Shown piece by piece: positions 15,832 to 23,955 of a DNA stretch of 35,952 nucleotides (positions are counted from its first letter, which is position 1; the number at the start of each line of letters is the position of its first letter). The notes under the pieces were generated by a model, which saw only the letters and a list, made by a program, of their open reading frames with translations, ran no database searches and was not told where the DNA came from. The stretch spans positions 1-35,952 of the forward strand of contig PLIM01000163.1 in NCBI GenBank assembly GCA_003139355.1, in the 5' to 3' direction. The stretch comes from Acidimicrobiaceae bacterium (GTDB lineage Bacteria; Actinomycetota; Acidimicrobiia; Acidimicrobiales; Bog-793). A program made the translations under genes and the position numbers.

Positions 15832-16929
15832 TCAAGCGGCCTGCAGCACCTGCTCGATCGCCTGCGCGAAGGCGCGCCTGGCGCCGTCGACACTGTTTGC
15901 TCGAGTGCGCTCCAGTCCCGCGCGCACCAACGCGTCGCGTAGCTGGTGGTCGGTGAGCACGCGCTGGACAGCGGTTGCGACGAGCACGGGCGACTTCGAG
16001 GGCAGGACGATCCCGGCGTCGAGCACCGTCTCGGGAACTGCAGCGACGCCATAAGCGACCACCGGTAGCCGGTGGTGCATGGCCTCCAGCAACGGCGCAC
16101 AGAATCCCTCGTGGTCCGAGCAGCACACGAGCACGTCCGCGCTCGAGTAGTAGGCGGCGAGCTCACCGGGACTGATCGAGCCTGCGAATTCAACCGCTGC
16201 TGTCAGGCCGAGCGCGGACACGTACCTGTGCAGCGCGTCCGCGTACGCCGGACAGCTCTCCCGGCCGACCAAGTGCAAGCGGGCGTCCGGATCGAACATC
16301 CTCCGGGTGCACGCGAGCGCCTTGATGACGTCGTGATGAGCCTTGTGCGGCAACATCTGTCCGACGAAGAGCCAGTCGTGCCCACCGAGTGCGCGTGCGG
16401 ACTCGAGGCGGTCGACCACCCGCCGATCGGGTGGACAGTACAAGTTGGAGGTGTCGACCATGAGCGGGGCGACCGCGGTGCGACGATAGCCAGCGTCCTC
16501 GAGCTCCGCACGGTTGAACTCCGAGTCGGCAAAGCCGAGCTCAACAATTGGCGCCAGCTCAGCCAGTTGCCTGCGCCCGAGCCGGACCTCTTCACCAAGG
16601 TGGGGCATCCATCGCTCGACCAGCTCGGAAGGACTGATGTTGTGATAGTCGACGAGCTTCAAGCCTGGGTGCGAGGCGATCGCGTCAGCAGCTGGCGAGC
16701 CGATCGAGGCCTGGTAGCAGACCCATTGGTGCTCGCCCCGCTCGCGAGGCAGGTCCTTGAGGGGGTGGACTCGACCCGCGAGCCCCAGCCCCATGTTGCA
16801 GGCGTAGATCTCCGAAACAAACCCCAGCGAGTGCAGCACCCGCTGGGCCTCGAGCGTGTGATGACTGACAGCGTCACGTTCGACGATGGAAGGAATGACC
16901 TGGTCGATTCGGACCGGTCGCGTCCTCAT
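15832..16929 (-). CDS. GT4-type glycosyltransferase
   Basis: 365-residue GT-B fold protein. The C-terminal nucleotide-sugar domain shows LFVGQMLPHKAHHDVIKAL, LHLVGRESCPAYADAL, VEFAGSISPGELAAYYSSADVLVCCSDHEG and the E-x7-E motif in EGFCAPLLEAM, followed by PVVAYGVAAVPET. The N-terminal acceptor domain has QVIPSIVERDAVSHHTLEAQ, typical of bacterial GT4 family members. Donor sugar unknown. Its ATG overlaps the stop of the methyltransferase gene by 4 bases, so the two are translationally coupled. Confidence 0.9.
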   Translation of the reverse strand: MRTRPVRIDQVIPSIVERDAVSHHTLEAQRVLHSLGFVSEIYACNMGLGLAGRVHPLKDLPRERGEHQWVCYQASIGSPAADAIASHPGLKLVDYHNISPSELVERWMPHLGEEVRLGRRQLAELAPIVELGFADSEFNRAELEDAGYRRTAVAPLMVDTSNLYCPPDRRVVDRLESARALGGHDWLFVGQMLPHKAHHDVIKALACTRRMFDPDARLHLVGRESCPAYADALHRYVSALGLTAAVEFAGSISPGELAAYYSSADVLVCCSDHEGFCAPLLEAMHHRLPVVAYGVAAVPETVLDAGIVLPSKSPVLVATAVQRVLTDHQLRDALVRAGLERTRANSVDGARRAFAQAIEQVLQAA

Positions 16930-17954
16930 GGATGGCCGTCCTCAGCAAGCAGGGCCGGAACCGCACGCCGTGCCGAGACGGCGAAGACGTCCGGGTCGCT
17001 CTCATCATGCTCGAACACGGCCAGCTCGCAGAGCCCGCTGCGTGCGAGGAGGTGGCACCACGTAACCGGGTGTAGCGGTCGGCCGGCCGCGAGGTCGGCG
17101 GCGACCGGGTCTGTCGCGACGGCAGCTTCGGGCCGTGCGCTCACGAGCACGACGATGCCTCCTGGGGCGAGACTGCGCGCAGCGAGCTGTACCAACACGC
17201 GAGCCGCGCCTGGCCGAAGGCGATCTACCACGCCGGTCAACAACAGCCCGTCGAGCGTGCCGCTCACGGTCGCGCCAAGGTACTCCAAGGCGCCAGCCGC
17301 GAGGATTCTCGTGCCGCCGTCGGCTCGAGCCGGCCAGCGGGGATCAGCACCTCGCGCGTCGAGACCTCGGGCAACAAGCGCCTCCACGAGCCGCCCGTCA
17401 CCGCACTCGGTGTGCAGCACGAGACCGGGGGCTTCCCGAGATCGCTCGAGCACCGCGGCGCTCAAGCGCTCGAGCACCCAGGCCAAGAGCGGGCCTTCGA
17501 TCGACGGATGCACGATCCCGGCACCTGACGCAATCGACTCACCGGGTCGAGCTGCCGAGAGGACACGGGAAGCCAGTGGCGAGCGTGCGGCGAGCCTTTC
17601 CAAGTGGTCCGCGGTGACGTGCGCTTGAATCGATGCCGCCTCGCCGGCCCAGGCCACGCCGAGCGAGGTTCGGCGCTCGAGACGGCGAAACGACGGACCC
17701 AACCGCCGGCGAGCCATCATCGTCGCCTGCTTGCCAAGCTGCGCCAGGCTCACGGGACTCGCCAGGCCGGCGATGGAGTGGCCGCTGGTGAACCAGGAGT
17801 CGCTGGCCGTCACCGGTATCCGTGCAGCCAAGCTCGCCTCCGCGGCCTCCTCGAAGCACCTATCGAGCTCGTCCTCGAGCCCGGGCGGGACCCGCCCGCT
17901 TGCACGCAGTTGCCTCACCTCTGCTTCGATCTCCGCGACGACTCCGGAAGTCAT
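16926..17954 (-). CDS. SAM-dependent methyltransferase-like protein of the polysaccharide locus
   Basis: 342 residues. The C-terminal half has a class I methyltransferase motif I-like strand-turn LVLHTECGDGRLVEALVARG, acidic strand GLDARGADP, then LEYLGATVSGTLDGLLLTGVVDRL and LAPGGIVVLVS, the usual post-I and IV-VI order. The N-terminal ~130 residues (EIEAEVRQLRASGRVPPGLEDELDRCFEEAA) are helical and resemble leaders seen on methyltransferases of actinobacterial glycan clusters. Overlap with the wzt stop and with the glycosyltransferase start (4 bases each) shows tight coupling. A role in methylating the glycan, perhaps its non-reducing end, is inference from context. Confidence 0.75.
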   Translation of the reverse strand: MTSGVVAEIEAEVRQLRASGRVPPGLEDELDRCFEEAAEASLAARIPVTASDSWFTSGHSIAGLASPVSLAQLGKQATMMARRRLGPSFRRLERRTSLGVAWAGEAASIQAHVTADHLERLAARSPLASRVLSAARPGESIASGAGIVHPSIEGPLLAWVLERLSAAVLERSREAPGLVLHTECGDGRLVEALVARGLDARGADPRWPARADGGTRILAAGALEYLGATVSGTLDGLLLTGVVDRLRPGAARVLVQLAARSLAPGGIVVLVSARPEAAVATDPVAADLAAGRPLHPVTWCHLLARSGLCELAVFEHDESDPDVFAVSARRAVPALLAEDGHP

Positions 17955-19210
17955 CCGGCAACCGCTGTCGCCGAACCGGGTTCGAGCGAAGAAGAGAGCT
18001 CGATCCGAAGCGGCAACGCCACAGACCCGGTCGCCCCTCCGGGGTTCACGACCTCGAAGGTGGCGGCGGGCTCGAGGCGGGCGTGAACGACACCGCCACC
18101 GGCATCTTGAATCCGAGCATTGACCGTGAAAGACCCGTCGAGCAGCGGAAGCCGGTCGAAATCGAATTCCACGCGGTAGCGACCCGGCTCGAGATCATGA
18201 ACCTGGCTGATCTCGGGCATCGCGCTGTCGCAGTTGAACACGGGGGCGCCGCTTGAGTTGATCATCTCGCAGCCGAACGCCACGTTGGTGAGCGGCTCGT
18301 TCACCTGGAACCGGAGCTCGAGGCGAAAAGAGTCCCCGGGGACGAGAAAGCCACGGCCGGGTGGACCGGAATGGCGGGCGGCCGCATCGGTGATCACGAC
18401 ACGCCTCTCCGGTTGGACGACGGCTTCGACGGTTTCGGCAGGGTCAGGTTCCTCTGCCGGCAACGCGACGGGCACGTCCCCGGCAAGCAGGCAGTCGCGG
18501 AACGCCCTGATCGCTTCGCCCGGCGGAGCAACAGTCAAGACCTTGCCATTTTCGAGCACCACGACGCGATCGCAGACCTGGCGCATGACGTCCGCGGAGT
18601 GCGACACGACCACGATCGTCCGGCCCTCGGTCTGGAACTGATGCACGCGTTCCATGCACTTCTGCTGGAATCGTTCGTCCCCGACGGCGAGTACCTCGTC
18701 GATGAGCAACACGTCAGGCTCGACGTTCACCGCGACCGCGAAGCCGAGGCGCACATACATGCCCGAAGAGTAGAAACGAACCTGGTTGTCGATGAACTCC
18801 TCGAGCTCCGCGAACGCGACGATGTCGTCGAAGCGACGCTCGATCTCGCGGCGCGAGAGGCCCAGCAGTGAGGCGTTCAGGAAGATGTTGTCCCTTCCTG
18901 ACAGCTCGGGCTGAAAGCCGGCGCCGAGCTCGAGCATCGCGGCGACGTGCCCGCGGACGACGATCTGGCCCGAAGTGGGCTGCAAGATGCCGGCGATGCA
19001 TTTGAGCAAGGTCGACTTGCCGGAGCCGTTCCGGCCGATAATCCCGAGCGTCTCGCCGGTGGGGATCTCGAATTCAAGATCCCTGAGCGCCCAGAAGTCC
19101 TCGAAAGGCACGTGCCCGGCGTGAAGTATCCGCTCCTTCAAAGAGGTGTACTTCTCCTTGTAGAGGCGAAATCGCTTCGAGAGGTGCTGAACGTCGATTG
19201 CTGTTTGCAG
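17951..19210 (-). CDS. wzt: Polysaccharide ABC exporter ATP-binding protein with C-terminal Wzt domain
   Basis: ATPase domain with Walker A GIIGRNGSGKST, Q-loop region GAGFQPELSGRDN, signature YSSGMYVRLGFAVA, Walker B DVLLIDEVLAVGD and switch His in VVVSHSADVM. After a linker (PAEEPDPAETVEA) a beta-rich domain of about 160 residues (PGDSFRLELRFQVNEPLTNV..., YRVEFDFDRLPLLDGSFTVN) matches Wzt C-terminal substrate-binding domains. The track starts at TTG 19141, but family sequence begins earlier: AIDVQHLSKRFRLYKEKYTSLKER is in frame upstream. The only initiator between it and the in-frame stop is CTG 19210, so I start there (419 residues). It lies 6 bases after wzm. It powers export of an undecaprenyl-linked glycan. 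Confidence 0.9.
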   Translation of the reverse strand: MQTAIDVQHLSKRFRLYKEKYTSLKERILHAGHVPFEDFWALRDLEFEIPTGETLGIIGRNGSGKSTLLKCIAGILQPTSGQIVVRGHVAAMLELGAGFQPELSGRDNIFLNASLLGLSRREIERRFDDIVAFAELEEFIDNQVRFYSSGMYVRLGFAVAVNVEPDVLLIDEVLAVGDERFQQKCMERVHQFQTEGRTIVVVSHSADVMRQVCDRVVVLENGKVLTVAPPGEAIRAFRDCLLAGDVPVALPAEEPDPAETVEAVVQPERRVVITDAAARHSGPPGRGFLVPGDSFRLELRFQVNEPLTNVAFGCEMINSSGAPVFNCDSAMPEISQVHDLEPGRYRVEFDFDRLPLLDGSFTVNARIQDAGGGVVHARLEPAATFEVVNPGGATGSVALPLRIELSSSLEPGSATAVAG

Positions 19211-19216
19211 AAGTAC

Positions 19217-20143
19217 TCAGAGCTCCTCGGCGAAGTTGCCCTCGATCCTGCCGAAGACAAGCATCGCAAGCAGGAAGAGCAATACGGAGACGACCAAGAT
19301 GATCGCGAGCGCGGCCAGATACCAGTGCTCCCCGTAGCTCGGGATCGGAATGGGGTTGTCGCGCGGCGCCACCGTTCCATAGATGAACCGCTGAAAGGAG
19401 AGCACGATTGTGACCAAGGGGTTCAGGAAGTAGACCCACAAGACGCCGTGGTGCGCCAATTTTTGACCGACAGTGGTGAACATGTAGACGATCGGCGCGC
19501 TGAAGAACAGCGCCACGAGTGCAACCTCGATGAGGTGCTGGACGTCGCGCAAGTAGACGGTGACCGCCGAGAGGAAGACAGCGAGCGCCGCCGAGAACAC
19601 GACATCACAGACCAGAGCGAGGAGCATCACGGGCAGGAACTTCCAGTCCGGCATGACCCGGAACCCGATGAGGAAGGCCAGCATGATGCAGGCTTGGAAG
19701 AAGAAGTAGCAGATCGCGGTGCCCACCTGGGCAAGGGCCAGGATCTCGCGGGGGAACGAGACCTTCTTCACGATCCCTGCCTGGGCGACGAGCACCCCTG
19801 CCGAGCCGAGCAGCGAGTTGTTGAACAGGTTCCAGGGCAGGAGCCCCGCGAACAGGTAGATCGCGAACAACAAGATGTGGTTGTTCAGAAAGTACTTGAA
19901 CACCACGTAGTAGACGCAAAGGATCAGCGCGGGGTTCAGGAACGACCACAGGAAGCCGAGGACGCTGTTCTTGTAGCGAACCTTCAGTTCCTTGCGGACG
20001 AGAAACACGATCAGTTCGCGCGCCTGCCAGATCTCGATGAACCGATTACGGAGGCTTACCTTCGCGGAGACCACGCGCGAGGGGAGCTGCCGCTCGTCGC
20101 CAGCACGCGCAGCGAGCAGCGGAGCCATCGGTGCAACTTTCAT
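19217..20143 (-). CDS. wzm: Polysaccharide ABC exporter permease
   Basis: ATG 20143 gives 308 residues: amphipathic N-terminus IEIWQARELIVFLVRKELKVRYKNSVLG, then six hydrophobic segments, the ABC-2 type Wzm/TagG layout. FLWSFLNPALILCVYYVVF and PREILALAQVGTAICYFFF are recognisable family blocks. GGTGCGGGGG lies just before the ATG. The extra 318 residues of track ORF 19217-21097 are a shadow of the divergent genes. It forms the channel with the Wzt partner. It leads a four-gene run (wzm-wzt-methyltransferase-glycosyltransferase) joined by gaps of 6, -4 and -4 bases. Confidence 0.93.
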   Translation of the reverse strand: MKVAPMAPLLAARAGDERQLPSRVVSAKVSLRNRFIEIWQARELIVFLVRKELKVRYKNSVLGFLWSFLNPALILCVYYVVFKYFLNNHILLFAIYLFAGLLPWNLFNNSLLGSAGVLVAQAGIVKKVSFPREILALAQVGTAICYFFFQACIMLAFLIGFRVMPDWKFLPVMLLALVCDVVFSAALAVFLSAVTVYLRDVQHLIEVALVALFFSAPIVYMFTTVGQKLAHHGVLWVYFLNPLVTIVLSFQRFIYGTVAPRDNPIPIPSYGEHWYLAALAIILVVSVLLFLLAMLVFGRIEGNFAEEL

Positions 20144-20278
20144 CCCCCGCACCCTAGTCAAGAAAGGCTGTTCCCGGCCTACGCGGCGAGGTCCGCCCCG
20201 GCCAGCCTCATCACCTCGCTTGGGCACAACCCGGTAAGCTCCACTGCGAGACGAGCGCACCGAAGGAGGCGATTGACC
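20144..20278. promoter_or_regulatory. Divergent promoter region of the polysaccharide locus
   Basis: 135 bases between wzm (minus) and the coiled-coil gene (plus) must hold both promoters. The plus-strand gene has AAGGAGG at about 20263-20269. I see no clear promoter hexamers. Confidence 0.4.
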
Positions 20279-20638
20279 GTGGCGTCCATCGGCCACCGAG
20301 GTTGGCGCCAAGCGAAGACCAGCTTGACGAAGAAGTTCGACGGACGTGTCACGCTGCCGCTCGCCGAAGTGCTCGAACGCGTCACCCGGCTGCAGGACCA
20401 GGTTGCAGAACTGACCGACGTCGTCAGAGGGCAGGTCGAAATGGGGAACCAGACCACCGAGCTCCTCGGGCGTCTTCTCGCTACTTCCTCGAGCCGTCTC
20501 GACGAGGTCGAAGACTCGCTCCGCCAGCTCAGCACGGCCGGGGCGACAGCGCTCGGATCCAGCGAGAGCTCGAAGAAGCACCCTCGCGACGAGGTCACAG
20601 GAGCGCCTTCTGCTTCCGGGAACCCGTCGCAGCACTGA
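20279..20638 (+). CDS. Small coiled-coil protein of unknown function
   Basis: GTG 20279, 9 bases after a strong AAGGAGG, gives 119 residues. After a basic N-terminus (VASIGHRGWRQAKTSLTKKF) a long helix with heptad-like hydrophobics runs through LPLAEVLERVTRLQDQVAEL, TDVVRGQVEMGNQTTELLGRLL and SSRLDEVEDSLRQL. The tail is Ser/Gly-rich and probably disordered. No known domain is recognised. The track reports it only as the end of a 563-residue ORF whose first part is antisense to wzt and wzm. It sits 17 bases before the two-domain glycosyltransferase. A scaffold or molecular-ruler role in chain-length control is a hypothesis from context. Confidence 0.7.
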   Translation: MASIGHRGWRQAKTSLTKKFDGRVTLPLAEVLERVTRLQDQVAELTDVVRGQVEMGNQTTELLGRLLATSSSRLDEVEDSLRQLSTAGATALGSSESSKKHPRDEVTGAPSASGNPSQH

Positions 20639-20655
20639 GGCCCGGCCTTTCCAGC

Positions 20656-23034
20656 GTGACCCCCGGCCCCGTCGTAGTCGACCTTCAGGCACTCCAGAGC
20701 CCGGGCTTGCGGGACCGGGGGGTCGCCCGGTATGCCTACGAGCTCGCGGTCGCCCTCGAGCGAGGGCACCCTCGGCTGGTCGGTCGGTACCTGCTGAATC
20801 CTGACCTGCCTCCGCCCGGCGATCTTGGACCCCTCCTGGGTTCGGGAAAGGTCGACTACGCGGGGGCGCCTGACGCGGTGGTTCCAGAAGCTCGCGTGCT
20901 CCATGTGCTCTCGCCCTTCGATCTCGCGGTTCCGATCGGCCGTGTATGGCCTCTATGGGCCCACGAGCGGGGGCTGCGGTTCTGCGCGACGGTGCACGAC
21001 CTCTTCCCTCTCGAGCACAATCGCTCATCCCTGGACGACCTCCGGCAGCGCACTGGGTACTCGGGCCGTCTGGAGGTACTGCGTGCCGCCGACGCACTGC
21101 TCACGATCTCACCGGAGACGAGTCGGTCGCTGGTGAGGAACCTCGGTGTCGACCTGGAGAGGCTGCACATGGTCGGCGCGGTCACGGCGCGGCGATTCGC
21201 GCCCGCGCCGTCGTCGGAGAACGCCCGCTCGCTGGCTCAGGCATGCGTGCCCGACCTCGAGCCCTCCTTCGTCCTGTACCCCACCCGAAGCGACGGCGGC
21301 GACAACGTCGAGGCGCTCATCGTTGCCTTCGCCCGCTTGCCTGAGGCATTGCGCAACACGCGCCAACTCGTCGTTTCCGGTCAGTTCCCCGAACTGACGG
21401 CACGCCATTTCCGTCACTTGGCGGCCGCCGAGGGCATCGGCGGCCGGGTCCTGTGCACGGGAGATGTGTCGGAGGAGGCAATGCTTCGCCTCTACCAGGC
21501 GACCGAGCTGCTGTGCTTCCCTTCGCTCTTGGAGGGCTGCGACCTCCCGGTCGCACAGGCAATGGCGTGCGGCGCTGTCGCGATCGTGTCGGATGTGGGT
21601 CCCCTGCGAGATCTCGTCGCGCCCCAAGCTCGTTTCGATCCATCCAGTCCGGCGGCGATCAGCGTTGCGATCGAACAAGCGCTGTGCGACGAGGCGTTCC
21701 GCGAAGCGTCGCGTCAGCACGCCTCCGCTACGCGAATGACGTGGGCAGACGTTGCGAATCGGACCGCCGCGGTCTACGAGGCACTGCTGGCCCGGCCCGG
21801 CCGGCCATGGCGGCGCCGTCGTCGGATCGCGATAGTCTCGCCGTTCCCGCCCGTGGCCTCCGGGATCGCGAACTACAGCTTCCGCCTGGTCGAAGAACTG
21901 TCCGCTCTCGGTGATCTCGACATCGACTGCTTCGCCGACGGCTTCGACTTCTGGCTCGGGCCCCCCCGCGCGCCGTCGGGACTCGCGATCTACGACGCGC
22001 GCCGCTTTCTCAGCATGGAAGCCGCCACCGCGGGGTACGACGAGGTCGTCTATGTCCTCGGCAACAGCGAGTTCCACACGGCGGCGTTGGCATCGCTCCG
22101 CCGCCGAAGCGGGATGGTCCTGGCCCACGACGTGAGGCTGAGTGGCCTGCATCGTTTCGCAGCAGGCTCGAGAGCAGCCGTGCCGGAAGGGGTTGCCGGC
22201 ACGCTCCGGCGGATCTATGGGCCGCTCCTACCCGAGGGACTGGCCTCGTCGGGCGAGGTCACCGCGACCGAGGCAGAACGCTACGGCCTGCTCATGGCGC
22301 GCGAGGTCATCGGTCTCGCCGACCGCTTCCTCGTCACCTCGGAGGCCGCCGCCCGCCTGGCGCGCGTCGAAGCGGGACCGGGCCTCGCGACACGCGTCGG
22401 CGTCGTCGGGTTCGCCACTGAGATCCTCCGAACCGGAGGCACTGCAGCCTCTGAGGTTGCCTGCATCGAGCCAGGGGCTCGGGTCCTTGCCAGCTTCGGG
22501 ATCGTCGACCCGATCAAGCAGCCCCACAAGCTCTTACGCTGCTTCGCAGCATTGGCGGCGAACCACCCAGACCTCGTGCTTGCCCTCGTCGGGCCCGTCA
22601 GCGACGAGTTGGCCCGCGATCTCGGAGGGCTCGGTGAGGCCCTCGGCCTGGACGGACGGCTGTTCATCACCGGCCGAGTCGAGGCCGAGGTCTACCTGGA
22701 CTGGTTGGAGCGGGCCGAGCTCACGGTGCAACTGCGGGCTTCCTTCTCAGGCGAGGCGTCCGCCGCAGTCGGCGACTGCCTCGCTTGCGGGGTGCCCATG
22801 ATCGTGACCGACATCGGCTGGATGGGCGAGCTGCCTGATGATGTCGCCTTCAAGGTCCCGGTGGACGTCACCGCTACCGATCTCGCGGAGGCTTGCAGGG
22901 GGCTCCTCGACGACCCGGCGGCGCGAGGAGCGCTCAGCAAGGGGGCACGTAGCTACGCCGGTGCCCATACATTCGAGGCCGCCGCGCGTGCGCTTCTCGA
23001 CATCCTCGACGAGACCTCGGCCGTGGCCGGATGA
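20656..23034 (+). CDS. Two-domain (tandem GT4) glycosyltransferase
   Basis: GTG 20656 gives 792 residues with two GT-B units. Unit 1 (about 1-380): VVVDLQALQSPGLRDRGVARYAYELAVAL, FCATVHDLFPLEH, FVLYPTRSDGGDNVEALIVAF, and E-x7-E in EGCDLPVAQAM. Unit 2 (about 390-792): IAIVSPFPPVASGIANYSFRL, GMVLAHDVRLSGLHRF, FGIVDPIKQPHKLLRCFAAL, and a second signature region SFSGEASAAVGDCLACGVPM. Such tandem GT4 proteins (WbdA-like) polymerise repeat units with two linkages. The 118 codons before 20656 in the track ORF are out of frame with the coiled-coil gene and rejected. It is probably co-transcribed with that gene. Confidence 0.88.
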   Translation: MTPGPVVVDLQALQSPGLRDRGVARYAYELAVALERGHPRLVGRYLLNPDLPPPGDLGPLLGSGKVDYAGAPDAVVPEARVLHVLSPFDLAVPIGRVWPLWAHERGLRFCATVHDLFPLEHNRSSLDDLRQRTGYSGRLEVLRAADALLTISPETSRSLVRNLGVDLERLHMVGAVTARRFAPAPSSENARSLAQACVPDLEPSFVLYPTRSDGGDNVEALIVAFARLPEALRNTRQLVVSGQFPELTARHFRHLAAAEGIGGRVLCTGDVSEEAMLRLYQATELLCFPSLLEGCDLPVAQAMACGAVAIVSDVGPLRDLVAPQARFDPSSPAAISVAIEQALCDEAFREASRQHASATRMTWADVANRTAAVYEALLARPGRPWRRRRRIAIVSPFPPVASGIANYSFRLVEELSALGDLDIDCFADGFDFWLGPPRAPSGLAIYDARRFLSMEAATAGYDEVVYVLGNSEFHTAALASLRRRSGMVLAHDVRLSGLHRFAAGSRAAVPEGVAGTLRRIYGPLLPEGLASSGEVTATEAERYGLLMAREVIGLADRFLVTSEAAARLARVEAGPGLATRVGVVGFATEILRTGGTAASEVACIEPGARVLASFGIVDPIKQPHKLLRCFAALAANHPDLVLALVGPVSDELARDLGGLGEALGLDGRLFITGRVEAEVYLDWLERAELTVQLRASFSGEASAAVGDCLACGVPMIVTDIGWMGELPDDVAFKVPVDVTATDLAEACRGLLDDPAARGALSKGARSYAGAHTFEAAARALLDILDETSAVAG

Positions 23035-23071
23035 CGACCACTGTGGTCGAGCCCCGCGAGCCCGGGCGTCC

Positions 23072-23911
23072 CTAGTCGGACCGGTCTCGTCCAAGCACGG
23101 AGGAAATGCTCCGATAAGCAACGCGAGCAGCCATTGCCGCCGGCTGTAGCAACGGTCGCCGGTCGGCGGCTGCCAGAACAGAGCGAGCGAGGTCGCCGAG
23201 CTTGCTCTGTGCCTCGGGGAGCCCCAGCACGGGCGAGTCCAGCTCGGTCATTGCGATTCCTGGTGTCGCAAGCCTGTCCCAACCGGCAAAGTGTGCCGGC
23301 TCGGTCGCCGTGAGCTCTCGCCTTTCCCGAGCCGCCCTCATGCGCACGAGCTCGAGCACGTTCTCGGTTGAAGCGTCGGTCCCCTCGCCCCATCCGCCGT
23401 CGTCGGCATCGACCTCACGCGCATCGTGGGAGCAGACGACCAAGCGCTCTCCCGGTCTCCCCACGGCAGTAACAAAAGCAGCTCGCTGATCCTCGCCTCC
23501 GACCACGATCCGCTCCGCGCTGCGCCAGAGAAGAAGAGCCGCACGCCCGCTGGGACCGCCAGGGAGGTCGTCCAGTCGCTCAAGGCGAATCACGACCTGA
23601 CGCCCACAGCGCAAAGCGAACGAGAACGCGACCAGAGACAGCGCTCGCTCGCACCGTCCGGCTCGCGCCCGCACCGGTAGGCCCGGCTGCAACTGCACGA
23701 CAACCGAGTCGAAGCCTGAAAGCATCGTCGCGAGCCGAACGCATCCCGGTATCCCAGGCGTGGTCATATAACGATGGGCAGTTGCAACCGGATCCGGCGC
23801 GACGATCTCGACCATGTGCCCTTCGGCAAGCAGACTGACGACCTCCGTCCGCAAGGCCTCGGCGCGTGCACGCTCCGGCGGGGGAAGCGAACCGACGACC
23901 AGGACTCTCAT
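23072..23911 (-). CDS. GT-B-like protein lacking a normal C-terminal domain
   Basis: ATG 23911 gives 279 residues. The start MRVLVVGSLPPPERARAEAL, RTEVVSLLAEGHMVEIVAPDP and FDSVVVQLQPGLPV looks like the N-terminal Rossmann half of a GT4 enzyme. RQVVIRLERLDDLPGG, AERIVVGGEDQRAAF continue this half, but there is no C-terminal donor domain or E-x7-E motif; the tail (about 95 residues, AHFAGWDRLATPGIAMTELDSP) is different. It may be a non-catalytic partner or a domain-reduced enzyme. GGGGAC upstream is a plausible ribosome site. It follows the GT4 gene at 23956 with a 44-base gap and converges with the two-domain glycosyltransferase. Confidence 0.65.
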   Translation of the reverse strand: MRVLVVGSLPPPERARAEALRTEVVSLLAEGHMVEIVAPDPVATAHRYMTTPGIPGCVRLATMLSGFDSVVVQLQPGLPVRARAGRCERALSLVAFSFALRCGRQVVIRLERLDDLPGGPSGRAALLLWRSAERIVVGGEDQRAAFVTAVGRPGERLVVCSHDAREVDADDGGWGEGTDASTENVLELVRMRAARERRELTATEPAHFAGWDRLATPGIAMTELDSPVLGLPEAQSKLGDLARSVLAAADRRPLLQPAAMAARVAYRSISSVLGRDRSD

Positions 23912-23955
23912 GGGCCTGTCCCCGTTAGGCCCGCGCCTCGGCCGCTCGCTCGATC

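Noticed and set aside
16072-17628. 518-residue plus-strand ORF
   Set aside because: Antisense to the glycosyltransferase and methyltransferase genes, which show conserved motifs.
18947-20638. 563-residue plus-strand ORF
   Set aside because: Its first 440 codons are antisense to wzt and wzm; only the part from GTG 20279 is kept as a gene.
19217-21097. 626-residue version of the permease
   Set aside because: The N-terminal 318 residues are antisense to the divergent genes; the permease starts at ATG 20143.
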